Origin: an uncultured Croceitalea sp.
Lineage (GTDB): Bacteria > Bacteroidota > Bacteroidia > Flavobacteriales > Flavobacteriaceae
Assembly (NCBI GenBank): GCA_947494805.1
Contig: CANLWK010000002.1
Coordinates: 310,001 to 374,000, forward strand
DNA length: 64,000 bases
Direction of reading: 5' to 3'
Below are positions 1 through 7,979 of the stretch, in pieces (the stretch's first letter is position 1; every line of letters starts with the position of its first letter). The position numbers were made by a program, and so were the translations under genes. Below the pieces are notes generated by a model. That model had not been told where the DNA came from. It saw only the letters and a list, made by a program, of their open reading frames with translations, and did not search any database.

Positions 1-1029
1 GTTGTTGATCCCGATTTTCAATGGCCACAGGTCTGGAGAACGAATTTAGGTCTTGACAAACGTTTTGACAATGGTATTATCTTGACGGCTGATTTGTCGT
101 ATACCAAAGATATTAATGCAGCGCATGTTCAAAATTGGGGGCTTGGAACACCTTCAGCTACTTTGAATGGGCCAGATAACAGAGCTGTTTACGTAAATGA
201 TGATAAATCTCAATTATTTGGCGGCCCAACCAATGCCTATGTATTTACAAACTCTGATCAAGGTCGTATTTGGAACGCTACGCTGAAACTTCAGAAGACG
301 TTTGACAATGGTCTATATACACAGTTGGCGTATAGTTATTTAGATGCTAAAGAAGTAAACTCTATTGACGCAGAAATTACGGGTGATGCTTTTGCAGGTA
401 ATGCTATTGTGGGTAACGCCAATAGAGATGTGTTATCGAACTCTAGGTACGGCGACCAACATCGTATTATTGGGGTACTATCAAAATCGTTTAAAACAGG
501 AACTACCATTTCATCATTCTTTGAGTACGCACAGAGTGGTCGCTTTAACTACATATATGGAGGCGACATCAACAACGATGGTTCTAGTATCAATGACCTA
601 CTTTACATACCGACTGCTGCAGAAATTGGTCAAATGACCTTTAGTGGAACGGGACAAGCTGAAGCTTTTGAAGCATTCATTCAACAAGATGATTACCTTA
701 GTGGAAGAAGAGGTCAATATGCCGAGCGTTATGGGGCCTTAGCACCGTGGAGAGGTCGTTGGGATGTGAAGGTATTGCAGGATATTAAGATCAATGACAA
801 AAACAAATTTCAGTTGAGCTTGGATGTTTTAAACATTGGAAACCTAATCAATTCAGAATGGGGAGTTGTAGAACGTCAAGATTTTGATCAAGTATTGGGT
901 GTAACGGTTGACGATACCAATACACCAACATATACATTTGACCCAAATAGAACGAATACTTTCTCCGCTGACACAAGATTGCTATCTAGATGGCAGGCAC
1001 AAGTTGGAGTTCGGTATATTTTTAACTAA
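1..1029 (+). CDS. TonB-dependent outer-membrane receptor, C-terminal part (5' end outside window)
   Basis: Frame 1 is open from the first base, so 342 residues of a longer gene are present, ending with TAA at 1027-1029. The sequence shows alternating aromatic/polar strands of a 22-stranded outer-membrane barrel and turns such as GDINNDGSSINDLLYIP, as in the C-terminal barrel of Oar/CarboxypepD_reg-type TonB receptors of Bacteroidota. The last strand ends in an aromatic-rich beta-signal (GVRYIFN) expected for BAM-dependent insertion. Such proteins import large substrates using TonB energy; the substrate cannot be told from this fragment. Plug and N-terminal domains lie to the left of the window. 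A strong terminator follows directly. Confidence 0.85.
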   Translation, partial: VVDPDFQWPQVWRTNLGLDKRFDNGIILTADLSYTKDINAAHVQNWGLGTPSATLNGPDNRAVYVNDDKSQLFGGPTNAYVFTNSDQGRIWNATLKLQKTFDNGLYTQLAYSYLDAKEVNSIDAEITGDAFAGNAIVGNANRDVLSNSRYGDQHRIIGVLSKSFKTGTTISSFFEYAQSGRFNYIYGGDINNDGSSINDLLYIPTAAEIGQMTFSGTGQAEAFEAFIQQDDYLSGRRGQYAERYGALAPWRGRWDVKVLQDIKINDKNKFQLSLDVLNIGNLINSEWGVVERQDFDQVLGVTVDDTNTPTYTFDPNRTNTFSADTRLLSRWQAQVGVRYIFN

Positions 1030-1050
1030 ATATTCTTTCAAATTTTAATA

Positions 1051-1079
1051 AAAGGCTGTACGAAAGTATGGCCTTTTTT
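1051..1079 (+). terminator. Rho-independent terminator after TonB receptor
   Basis: An 11-bp stem (1051-1061 with 1066-1076, two G-T wobbles) closes on a GAAA tetraloop and runs into a T tract ending at 1079. It sits 22 bases after the receptor stop codon. Confidence 0.85.
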
Positions 1080-1086
1080 ATTTTTG
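1079..1086 (+). promoter_or_regulatory. -7 box TATTTTTG, four bases before ATG
   Basis: TATTTTTG fits the Bacteroidota -7 consensus TAnnTTTG and is followed by four bases (CAAA) and the ATG at 1091. No good TTG -33 element is seen, so the call rests on the -7 box. If used, the transcript would start at or next to the start codon. Confidence 0.4.
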
Positions 1087-1090
1087 CAAA

Positions 1091-1561
1091 ATGAAATACA
1101 CACGATTGGCAAAAGAGCAGTTTGAAGAGTTGCATCAAGAGTTTATCAACTTTTTGGCAACACAGTCCATAACAGCTGAAGAATGGTCTCAACTCAAGCA
1201 AGAAAAGCCTGAGGTCGCAGAACAGGAATTGGATGTTTTTAGCGATTTGATATGGGAAGGGGTCTTAGGAAAAGTGAAATATCTTGAGAATATTTCAGAA
1301 CAACATATGCACTTGTTTGAGTTGACCGATAAAGAGATGAAGTTGGTGTCCGTGAAGGTGCTAAATCCTGATGTAGATTTGAGAACCAAAGTAGGTTTCG
1401 GATGGTTCAAACGTAACTTTCAATCTGACTTTGTTGAGTACCTGACGGCATCAAAAGCATATTCCGATGACAAAAACCAAGATAAGTTCAATTTGATCCA
1501 ACAAGGTGCTGTTATCACCAAAGGAGAATTGTATCAGTGGTTTGATGAGATTATAAATTAG
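1091..1561 (+). CDS. DUF6495-type conserved flavobacterial protein
   Basis: 156 residues, acidic and soluble, without signal peptide or membrane segment. From memory it matches the flavobacterial family called DUF6495, often placed beside hisS; the family number is recalled, not searched. The sequence is rich in Glu/Gln/Trp/Phe with no recognisable catalytic motif. Its ATG is preceded by a -7 box with only four bases between, and the next gene hisS lies 61 bases downstream on the same strand, so the two may share transcription. Function unknown. Confidence 0.75.
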   Translation: MKYTRLAKEQFEELHQEFINFLATQSITAEEWSQLKQEKPEVAEQELDVFSDLIWEGVLGKVKYLENISEQHMHLFELTDKEMKLVSVKVLNPDVDLRTKVGFGWFKRNFQSDFVEYLTASKAYSDDKNQDKFNLIQQGAVITKGELYQWFDEIIN

Positions 1562-1565
1562 TATT

Positions 1566-1590
1566 GTCATTCCCGTACAGGCGGGAACTT
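1566..1590. repeat. Small palindromic repeat, GTCATTCCCG type, copy 1
   Basis: GTCATTCCCG followed by TACAG and GCGGGAACTT forms a short hairpin (TTCCCG with CGGGAA). It matches the widespread bacterial palindrome GTCATTCCCG-n-CGGGAATCT. A second, more decayed copy is at 3551-3577. Confidence 0.45.
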
Positions 1591-1622
1591 CATTTGCATA
1601 TCTTTACATGATATTTTAAGTA

Positions 1623-3005
1623 ATGGCACAAAAACCGAGCATACCAAAGGGCACACGTGACTTTTCACCTTCAGAGCTGGCCAAAAGAAATTACATTTTT
1701 GATACAATCAAAAAGCAATTTGAACTCTTTGGTTTTCAGCCTATTGAAACACCAAGTTTTGAAAATTCAGAAACCCTGCTGGGAAAGTATGGTGATGAAG
1801 GCGACCGTTTGATCTTTAAGATTTTAAATTCAGGTGATTTTATTTCAAAGGTTGATGATGTAACCTATAGTTCTAAAAAATCAAGTTCTATAGCTCCAAA
1901 GATTACCGAAAAAGCACTTCGTTACGACCTTACGGTACCTTTTGCACGCTATGTGGTCATGCACCAAAATGACTTGGATTTTCCGTTCAAACGGTACCAA
2001 ATACAACCGGTATGGCGGGCTGATAGACCCCAAAAAGGGCGTTTTCGTGAGTTTTACCAATGTGATGCCGATATAGTTGGCGCAAATTCACTCTTACAAG
2101 AAACGGAGCTGGTGCAACTCTATGATACTGTTTTTAGCGAGTTGGGCCTTAAGGGAACCACCATCAAAATCAACAATCGAAAAATTTTATCGGGTATTGC
2201 AGAGGTCATCGGGGCGAAAAACCTGTTGGTCGAATTTACTGTCGCTTTAGATAAATTGGATAAGATAGGAGAGGAGAAGGTCAAAGAAGAAATGCTGTCC
2301 AAAGGTATATCTGAACAGGCAATTGCAAAGGCATCCCCTCTGTTTTCGATGAAAGGTTCGGCACAAGATCAATTGGGTCAATTGAAAACATTGTTAAGCA
2401 ATTCTGAAGTCGGGCTTGAGGGTTTGAAAGAGCTAAACGAAATCATCACCATGGTTGATGAAATTGGCCTTAAAACCGCTACACTACAATTGGACGTTAC
2501 CCTAGCTCGGGGACTCAATTACTATACGGGAGCGATTTTTGAGGTAGCTGCACCTGAAGGGGTGAAAATGGGCTCAATTGGCGGTGGTGGTCGCTATGAT
2601 GACCTAACGGGAATTTTTGGTTTGAAAGATATCAGTGGTGTTGGAATATCTTTTGGACTGGATCGAATCTATCTGGTGCTTGAAGAATTAGCACTCTTTC
2701 CCGAATCTATTGATCAATCGCTACAGGTACTGTGTTTGAACTTTGGCGAAAAGGAAGGTTTAGAGGCCTTAAAACTTGTTTCAAACCTGAGAAAGCATGG
2801 AGTGAAAGCTGACCTATATCCTTCGGCGGTTAAGGTACAAAAACAGTTTAAATATGCCGATAAACGTCAAGTACCTTTTGTTATTCTATTGGGTGACAAA
2901 GAAATGGAGAACGGACAGTTCGTTATAAAAAATATGAAAACGGGTGGACAAACAATACTTCCATTAGACGTTGACCTGATGGATACTTCTATTTGGACTT
3001 TTTAA
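1623..3005 (+). CDS. hisS: Histidine--tRNA ligase
   Basis: 460 residues, the usual size for bacterial class II HisRS. It charges tRNA-His in the cytoplasm. Visible motifs: N-terminal PKGTRDFSP, motif 2 region with RYDLTVPFARYV and QIQPVWRADRP, the histidine-specific ARGLNYYTG, GGGGRYDDL, and motif 3 GVGISFGLDR. The C-terminal anticodon-binding domain runs from about residue 365 (LQVLCLNFGEKEG) to the end. The start at ATG 1623 (MAQKPSIPKGTRDFS) agrees with the family. Its last 17 bases overlap the tail of the convergent Nudix gene. Confidence 0.97.
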   Translation: MAQKPSIPKGTRDFSPSELAKRNYIFDTIKKQFELFGFQPIETPSFENSETLLGKYGDEGDRLIFKILNSGDFISKVDDVTYSSKKSSSIAPKITEKALRYDLTVPFARYVVMHQNDLDFPFKRYQIQPVWRADRPQKGRFREFYQCDADIVGANSLLQETELVQLYDTVFSELGLKGTTIKINNRKILSGIAEVIGAKNLLVEFTVALDKLDKIGEEKVKEEMLSKGISEQAIAKASPLFSMKGSAQDQLGQLKTLLSNSEVGLEGLKELNEIITMVDEIGLKTATLQLDVTLARGLNYYTGAIFEVAAPEGVKMGSIGGGGRYDDLTGIFGLKDISGVGISFGLDRIYLVLEELALFPESIDQSLQVLCLNFGEKEGLEALKLVSNLRKHGVKADLYPSAVKVQKQFKYADKRQVPFVILLGDKEMENGQFVIKNMKTGGQTILPLDVDLMDTSIWTF

Positions 3006-3540
3006 TCCGTGATTCAATCTCAGAAAGTACAAAGTAAAACCGTTCTTCTGAATTGGGGATCAGATCTAGATGGTTGGAAGCTATCCTCTTTTTAAATTCA
3101 TCAATCATTAGCCATTGAAGTGCTTCGACTTCACTGTCCTGCTTTTTCAATGGGACGTGCTCATCAAGTTTGCATAAGTAGGTGTGACAGAATTCACAAT
3201 CCAAAAAAGTGTTTGAATGATTTTTCACTTGCTTAAAAACTGTTAGCTTTTCTAAATCTTCACTCACTATTTGAACTCCGATTTCTTCCATGGTTTCGCG
3301 TATGGCGCCTAACTCATTGGATTCACCTGCACCAATATGCCCAGCAACGGACACATCCCACTTTAGCGGATATGAGTCTTTGTGCTTTCCACGTTGTTGC
3401 AATAACACTTTTCCCGTTCTGGTATAACACCAAACATGAATGGTCGGATGCCACCAACCGTTTTTATGGGCTTCTGATTTCAGGGCGGATCGACCGGTAT
3501 AGTTTCCTTTCGCGTCCAGAATATCGATTAGTTCATCCAT
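2989..3540 (-). CDS. Nudix hydrolase, IPP isomerase-like group
   Basis: 183 residues with a complete Nudix box GX5EX7REUXEEXGU: GHIGAGE, seven residues, then RETMEEIGV, at about residues 66-88. The N-terminus (MDELIDILDAKGNYTGRS) and HPTIHVWCYTRTGKVLLQQR resemble Nudix proteins related to isopentenyl-diphosphate isomerase and YfcD. These cleave X-linked nucleoside diphosphates; the substrate is unknown. The catalytic glutamates are intact. The gene overlaps the 3' end of hisS tail to tail by 17 bp and is expressed from its own promoter, not identified. Confidence 0.85.
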   Translation of the reverse strand: MDELIDILDAKGNYTGRSALKSEAHKNGWWHPTIHVWCYTRTGKVLLQQRGKHKDSYPLKWDVSVAGHIGAGESNELGAIRETMEEIGVQIVSEDLEKLTVFKQVKNHSNTFLDCEFCHTYLCKLDEHVPLKKQDSEVEALQWLMIDEFKKRIASNHLDLIPNSEERFYFVLSEIESRIKKSK

Positions 3541-3550
3541 AAATATGTTC

Positions 3551-3577
3551 CGTCATTCTTATGAAGATGGGAATCTC
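3551..3577. repeat. Small palindromic repeat, GTCATTCCCG type, decayed copy 2
   Basis: CGTCATTCTTATGAAGATGG followed by GAATCTC keeps the two ends of the GTCATTC...GGGAATCTC palindrome but has lost part of the stem. It lies in the leader between the Nudix gene start and the end of the M42 peptidase gene. Confidence 0.35.
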
Positions 3578-3618
3578 TTTCGAATGGATTCTGATTTTCG
3601 TGGGACTAAAAAAACTAG

Positions 3619-4707
3619 TTATTCAAAATAACTAAATGTTTCTCCACTATTAATGGTCAACAGCGTCTCGTAAATCAATCGAATAACGTTTTCAACATCT
3701 TCGCGATGAACCGTCTCCACCGTGGTGTGCATATACCTAAGCGGTAGTGAAATCAATGCCGAAGCTACGCCTCCGTTACTATAGGCAAAAGCATCGGTAT
3801 CGGTTCCGGTATATCTTGAATTGGCCGCACGTTGAAATGGTATTTCATTTGCTTCAGCGGTTTCAAGAATACGCTCACGTAACTTTTGTTGTACCGCCGG
3901 TGCGTAGGCAACAACCGGTCCCTTGCCTATGGCTGCTTCTCCCTGTGTTTTCTTTTCTATCATTGGGGTAGTCGTGTCATGGGTGACATCAGTAACAATG
4001 GCCACATTGGGTTTAATACGCTGTGTGATCATTTCAGCACCTCGAAGTCCAATTTCCTCTTGAACCGAGTTCGTGATATACAACCCGAACGGAAGCTTCT
4101 TTTTGTTTTCGTGCAATAAACGTGCTACTTCTGCAATCATAAATCCACCAGCACGATTATCCAACGCCCTGCAAACAAACTTATCATTGTTCAATACTTG
4201 GAATTCGTCAGGGTAGGTGATGACACAACCCACGTGAACCCCCATTTTTTCAACCTCTTCTTTATCTTTGGCGCCTATATCTATAAAAATGTTATCAATC
4301 TTTGGTGGCTCTTCCTTTCCGGTTCTTCGGGTATGTATGGCGGGCCATCCAAATACACCTTTGACAATACCTTTTTTTGTGTGGATGTTTACCCATTTTG
4401 ATGGGGCTATCTGATGGTCACTACCGCCATTTCTGATGACATAGATAAGACCGTTATCCGCAACATAATTAACGTACCATGATATTTCATCAGAGTGTCC
4501 TTCAATGACAACTTTATACTCAGCCTCTGGGTTGATTACACCGACTGCCGTACCATAAGTATCAGTGATAAAAGTATCCACATAAGGTTTCAGATACTCC
4601 ATCCATATTTTTTGACCCTCCCATTCATAACCGGTAGGTGAGGCATTGTTTAAATATTTTTCTAAAAATTTAAGTGATTTATCGGTAATGATCTGCTCAG
4701 AAGCCAT
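3619..4707 (-). CDS. M42 family metallopeptidase (aminopeptidase/glutamyl aminopeptidase-like)
   Basis: 362 residues, typical for M42. Metal-ligand motifs are present: GHSDEIS (His71, Asp73), ALDNRAGG (Asp183), VQEEIGLRGA (Glu217/218), TDVTHDTT, and a late TGTDTDAFAY. These cytosolic two-zinc peptidases form large tetrahedral assemblies that trim N-terminal residues from peptides. There is no signal peptide. Start ATG at 4707 gives MASEQIITDKSLKFLEKYL as expected. A possible -7 box (TATGTTTG on the minus strand, 4732-4725) lies 17 bases upstream. Specificity (general aminopeptidase versus Glu/deblocking) cannot be decided. Confidence 0.92.
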   Translation of the reverse strand: MASEQIITDKSLKFLEKYLNNASPTGYEWEGQKIWMEYLKPYVDTFITDTYGTAVGVINPEAEYKVVIEGHSDEISWYVNYVADNGLIYVIRNGGSDHQIAPSKWVNIHTKKGIVKGVFGWPAIHTRRTGKEEPPKIDNIFIDIGAKDKEEVEKMGVHVGCVITYPDEFQVLNNDKFVCRALDNRAGGFMIAEVARLLHENKKKLPFGLYITNSVQEEIGLRGAEMITQRIKPNVAIVTDVTHDTTTPMIEKKTQGEAAIGKGPVVAYAPAVQQKLRERILETAEANEIPFQRAANSRYTGTDTDAFAYSNGGVASALISLPLRYMHTTVETVHREDVENVIRLIYETLLTINSGETFSYFE

Positions 4708-4809
4708 AGGTGCGTTTTAGGCTACAAACATAGCAATATTCACTTTTATTTAATAATATAGGCAAACCTTTATCGTTACTTTTGATACGTAATATGACCT
4801 ACTGAATTG

Positions 4810-5493
4810 ATGTCGAGAGTTCTATTGTTGTTTTGTATTTCACTGCTTTGGTGCAAAGGGTTTTCACAAGAGGAGAAAGATTTGGATTCCATTGCCGAAT
4901 ATTATGTTCGATTAGAAGGGGATTCCATTTTATTAAGTTCCATTCCACTTGACGATGTCTATATCTTTGGAAAACTGGAGTTCACCGATAAAAAAGAAAA
5001 ACTTCGTTATTATATTCTTCGTCGTAAAACATTAAAAGTGTATCCTTATGCCAAACTGGCGGCGGAGCGATTGGTTGAACTCAATGATAGTATCACAAAG
5101 ATCAAGAAAAAGCGACATCAAAAGCGATATACAAAAAAGGTTCAAAAGTATATCGAAGGTGAGTTCTCAGAAGAGTTGAAAAAACTAACACGAACCGAAG
5201 GTCAGATATTGGTCAAACTGATTCATAGACAAACCGGAAACACGGCTTTTGAACTGGTTAAAGAGCTGAGAAGTGGTTGGCGTGCGTTTTGGTACAATAC
5301 GACTGCAAAAGCCTTTAAAATTAGTCTAAAGGAGCAGTTTTCGCCAACTGCTGTCCATGAAGATTACTTAATTGAAGATATTCTGCAAAGAGCCTTTGCC
5401 TCAAGTAGATTGAAACGGCAAAAATCGGTGCTGGATTACGACTACGCCACGTTGACCAACAAATGGAAAAAGCCCAAAGCAGAGAAGCCGTAA
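4810..5493 (+). CDS. DUF4294 family exported protein
   Basis: 227 residues from ATG 4810; an in-frame TTG at 4807 is possible but less likely. An N-terminal signal peptide (MSRVLLLFCISLLWCKGFSQ) predicts export. The body (YYILRRKTLKVYPYAKLA, a lysine-rich helix, then RTEGQILVKLIHRQTGNTAF and ELVKELRSGWRAFWYN) fits the Bacteroidota-specific family DUF4294, recalled from memory. Function is unknown. A possible -7 box TACTTTTG lies at 4777-4784. The next gene is convergent and starts its stop codon one base after this one. Confidence 0.8.
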   Translation: MSRVLLLFCISLLWCKGFSQEEKDLDSIAEYYVRLEGDSILLSSIPLDDVYIFGKLEFTDKKEKLRYYILRRKTLKVYPYAKLAAERLVELNDSITKIKKKRHQKRYTKKVQKYIEGEFSEELKKLTRTEGQILVKLIHRQTGNTAFELVKELRSGWRAFWYNTTAKAFKISLKEQFSPTAVHEDYLIEDILQRAFASSRLKRQKSVLDYDYATLTNKWKKPKAEKP

Positions 5494-5494
5494 A

Positions 5495-5731
5495 TTACTT
5501 CTCTTTTTTTCCGAAAACGGCATCCATCACGATATTCACAGAGCGAAAGCCCATATAGATGGCACTGGTAGCCAATATGATTCCGACAATCAGTACAGGT
5601 ATGAACAGCGGTTTGTCCGTATTTTTGAATGCCTGAAATAGTACAATGGGGGCCAAAAACATGAGTAGGGCAGTGTAACCGAAAGATTTTAATCCTTTTT
5701 CCAATACTGTTTTATCTGTTCTCATAACCAT
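5495..5731 (-). CDS. Small inner-membrane protein, DUF6095-like
   Basis: 78 residues with two hydrophobic segments (about 19-36 and 43-62), a short basic start and a charged tail GKKEK. It matches what I remember of the flavobacterial family DUF6095; the assignment is unverified. Start may be ATG 5731 (MVMRTDK) or ATG 5725 (MRTDK). Its promoter region is shared with the divergent gntP-type gene 44 bases away. Function unknown. Confidence 0.7.
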   Translation of the reverse strand: MVMRTDKTVLEKGLKSFGYTALLMFLAPIVLFQAFKNTDKPLFIPVLIVGIILATSAIYMGFRSVNIVMDAVFGKKEK

Positions 5732-5775
5732 GTTAAAAGTAGCAAGAATACTTTATATTTAGTCAAATTAGTAAC

Positions 5776-7101
5776 ATGGAATTAGTCATACTTCTTGCGG
5801 TTATCATTTTTATCATAATCGCTACGGTTCGGTTGAAAATGCATCCGGTCTTTTCACTTACTTTGGCCGCTGTGGCCTCGGGCTTCTTTTTTGGAGTCAT
5901 GCCCGGTGAGATTGTTGGTATAATGAGCGATGGTTTTGGTAAAACGTTATCAAGTATTGGACTTGTGATTGCTTTTGGTACCATTATCGGTGTTTTCTTA
6001 GAAAAAACTGGTGCTACCCAGGTTTTGGCCAATTCCATTTTAAAGGTCATCGGTTTAAAGCGTTCACCCTTGGCATTGAACTTAGCTGGCTTTGTAATTT
6101 CGATTCCCGTATTCTGTGATTCTGGTTTTGTGATCTTGTCCTCATTGAATGAAACGTTGAGTAAGAAGACCAATATTCCGAAATTGGTTTTTGCAGTAGC
6201 ACTGGCTACAGGATTATATGCCGCGCATGTTTTTATTCCACCCACGCCAGGCCCTCTTGCTGCTGCTGCTATCGTAGAAGCAGATTTAGGAATGGTCATG
6301 TTATTGGGGTTTCTAGTAGCCTTACCCGTTTCATTAACTGGTTACTTCTGGTCAAGATATATCGGAAAATCTTTGAGAGAGTCCGAAGTCTCGCAAAAGG
6401 AGACCAATGCCGTTCATGATGTGGATCAAAATAATGTCTCTTCATCAATGGCGTTTTTACCACTATTGGTTCCTATTTTTCTGATTGCAATGAAATCCAT
6501 CGCAGAATACCCTACTCATCCTTTAGGAACTACATGGTTTTTCAATACCATTACATTTGTGGGTGAACCTATTATGGCCTTGTTAATAGGCGTGTTTTTT
6601 GCATTTCCCCTAGCCAAGGGCAAAACGTCTGAAGAACGTAACACCTGGATTGTTGATGCCCTGAAACAGGCAGGTTCGATAGTTTTGATTACAGGGGCCG
6701 GAGGGGCCTTTGGTGCTATCTTACGTACCTTGGATATCGCGGCAATTTTAAATCTATCTTCTTCTTCACAATATGGCGGATTGTTGATTTGTTTTGGTAT
6801 TGCCGCAGTTTTAAAAACGGCACAGGGTTCATCAACCGTTGCCATCATTACTACAGCTGCAATAGTTGCTCCCTTGTTGGAAACGTTTGGTTTACATACC
6901 ACAGTTGAAAAGGCACTTGCTGTTTTGGCCGTTGGCGCTGGTGCCATGACCGTGTCACATATAAATGACAGCTATTTTTGGGTGGTATCGCAGTTTTCAA
7001 ATATGGACATGAAGAATGCTTTAAAAGGACATACCGTGGCCACATTATTTCAGGGTACAGTTGCAATAAGTCTGATTCTGTTGCTGAATGCACTATTCTA
7101 A
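5776..7101 (+). CDS. GntP family permease (gluconate:H+ symporter family)
   Basis: 441 residues, almost wholly hydrophobic with about 12 membrane spans. Family signatures include the N-terminal RLKMHPVFSLTLAA, GDGFGKTLSSIGL-like segment SDGFGKTLSSIGLVIAFG, PVFCDSGFVIL, HVFIPPTPGPLAAA and the late SHINDSYFWVV. GntP members carry gluconate and related sugar acids into the cell with protons. The gluconokinase that would act next is in the same window but 50 kb away (57264-57749). Start ATG 5776 begins the first helix. It ends one base before the stop codon of the convergent DUF4249 gene, with no terminator visible between. Confidence 0.92.
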   Translation: MELVILLAVIIFIIIATVRLKMHPVFSLTLAAVASGFFFGVMPGEIVGIMSDGFGKTLSSIGLVIAFGTIIGVFLEKTGATQVLANSILKVIGLKRSPLALNLAGFVISIPVFCDSGFVILSSLNETLSKKTNIPKLVFAVALATGLYAAHVFIPPTPGPLAAAAIVEADLGMVMLLGFLVALPVSLTGYFWSRYIGKSLRESEVSQKETNAVHDVDQNNVSSSMAFLPLLVPIFLIAMKSIAEYPTHPLGTTWFFNTITFVGEPIMALLIGVFFAFPLAKGKTSEERNTWIVDALKQAGSIVLITGAGGAFGAILRTLDIAAILNLSSSSQYGGLLICFGIAAVLKTAQGSSTVAIITTAAIVAPLLETFGLHTTVEKALAVLAVGAGAMTVSHINDSYFWVVSQFSNMDMKNALKGHTVATLFQGTVAISLILLLNALF

Positions 7102-7977
7102 TTATTCAAGGGTCAAGGTTCGTTTGAACTCTTGTACGACTGCAAAGTAGCCTAGGGCGAATTCTTCTGAGAGTTCTGGATTACCATTGTTTTCAGAGTT
7201 ATTGATTACATTTCCACGTATCGTTGCGACCGGAGTTTCAAAAACACCAGCATTTCGTTCGGTTTGCTCCAGAATAAGGTTCATATAATCATGGAAACTT
7301 TTATCTGCGCCTAGAATACCAATCTCAACGGTCTGACCAGTGCTTAAATCATCATAAAAATAGGAGAATTGAAATTGTTGGCCATCGATGAACTGGTCAT
7401 CTACAGGTAGAAACTCGTTAAAGCCAAAATCAAAAACATAATGGTTCTCTTCATCGGGTATATCGGTAATGGTCACCAATACTTCAATGTCGTCTTCGTC
7501 AAATAATGTAGCGGATCCCTGTTCCAACGCATCAATGGGCACTGTTTCAACATAGGTGGTGCGTGCGGTATAGATAACATTCTTATGATTCATTACCAAT
7601 ATGAACACCATACCGGGTTCGATATCAGTTGTTTTTATTCTTTGATCATCCGTGTCATTTACTTCAGGGCGATAGACACCCGTATTTGGGTTTACTTCAA
7701 TCAACGAGCTGCTATTGAGACCTTCTGTGCTTTGGGTACCATTTTCGGGAAAACCATAAAAAATGGTTGCATTTACCAATTGTGTAACTTGATTTGAGCT
7801 GAAAAAATCTGATGTTTCGGTAACTTTCACTTCAATCGGGACAAATTCGTCTGCAGTATCAACACGAATCAAGGCGTTGACTACAAGTTTTGTTTGTGTT
7901 GGTGGCAGCCCAACATCTATTACATCTTCACACGAGATTATGGCAAAAAGTACGATACAGTAAACGAGCTTTTTCAT
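7102..7977 (-). CDS. DUF4249 family outer-membrane-associated lipoprotein
   Basis: 291 residues beginning with a lipoprotein signal (MKKLVYCIVLFAIISCEDVIDV; lipobox IISC, Cys16). The body is beta-rich with the family start DVIDVGLPPTQTKLVVNALI, as in DUF4249 proteins encoded next to TonB receptors. Its start lies two bases after the stop of the TonB receptor gene, so the pair forms an operon. By context it is an accessory, probably periplasmic or surface-exposed partner of that receptor; the ligand is unknown. Confidence 0.88.
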   Translation of the reverse strand: MKKLVYCIVLFAIISCEDVIDVGLPPTQTKLVVNALIRVDTADEFVPIEVKVTETSDFFSSNQVTQLVNATIFYGFPENGTQSTEGLNSSSLIEVNPNTGVYRPEVNDTDDQRIKTTDIEPGMVFILVMNHKNVIYTARTTYVETVPIDALEQGSATLFDEDDIEVLVTITDIPDEENHYVFDFGFNEFLPVDDQFIDGQQFQFSYFYDDLSTGQTVEIGILGADKSFHDYMNLILEQTERNAGVFETPVATIRGNVINNSENNGNPELSEEFALGYFAVVQEFKRTLTLE

Positions 7978-7979
7978 AT

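Noticed and set aside
5763-6947. Long minus-strand open frames (178 and 143 codons) in the permease gene
   Set aside because: They are antisense shadows of the GntP reading frame, rich in Lys/Pro/Ala without domain sense; the plus-strand protein is clearly real.
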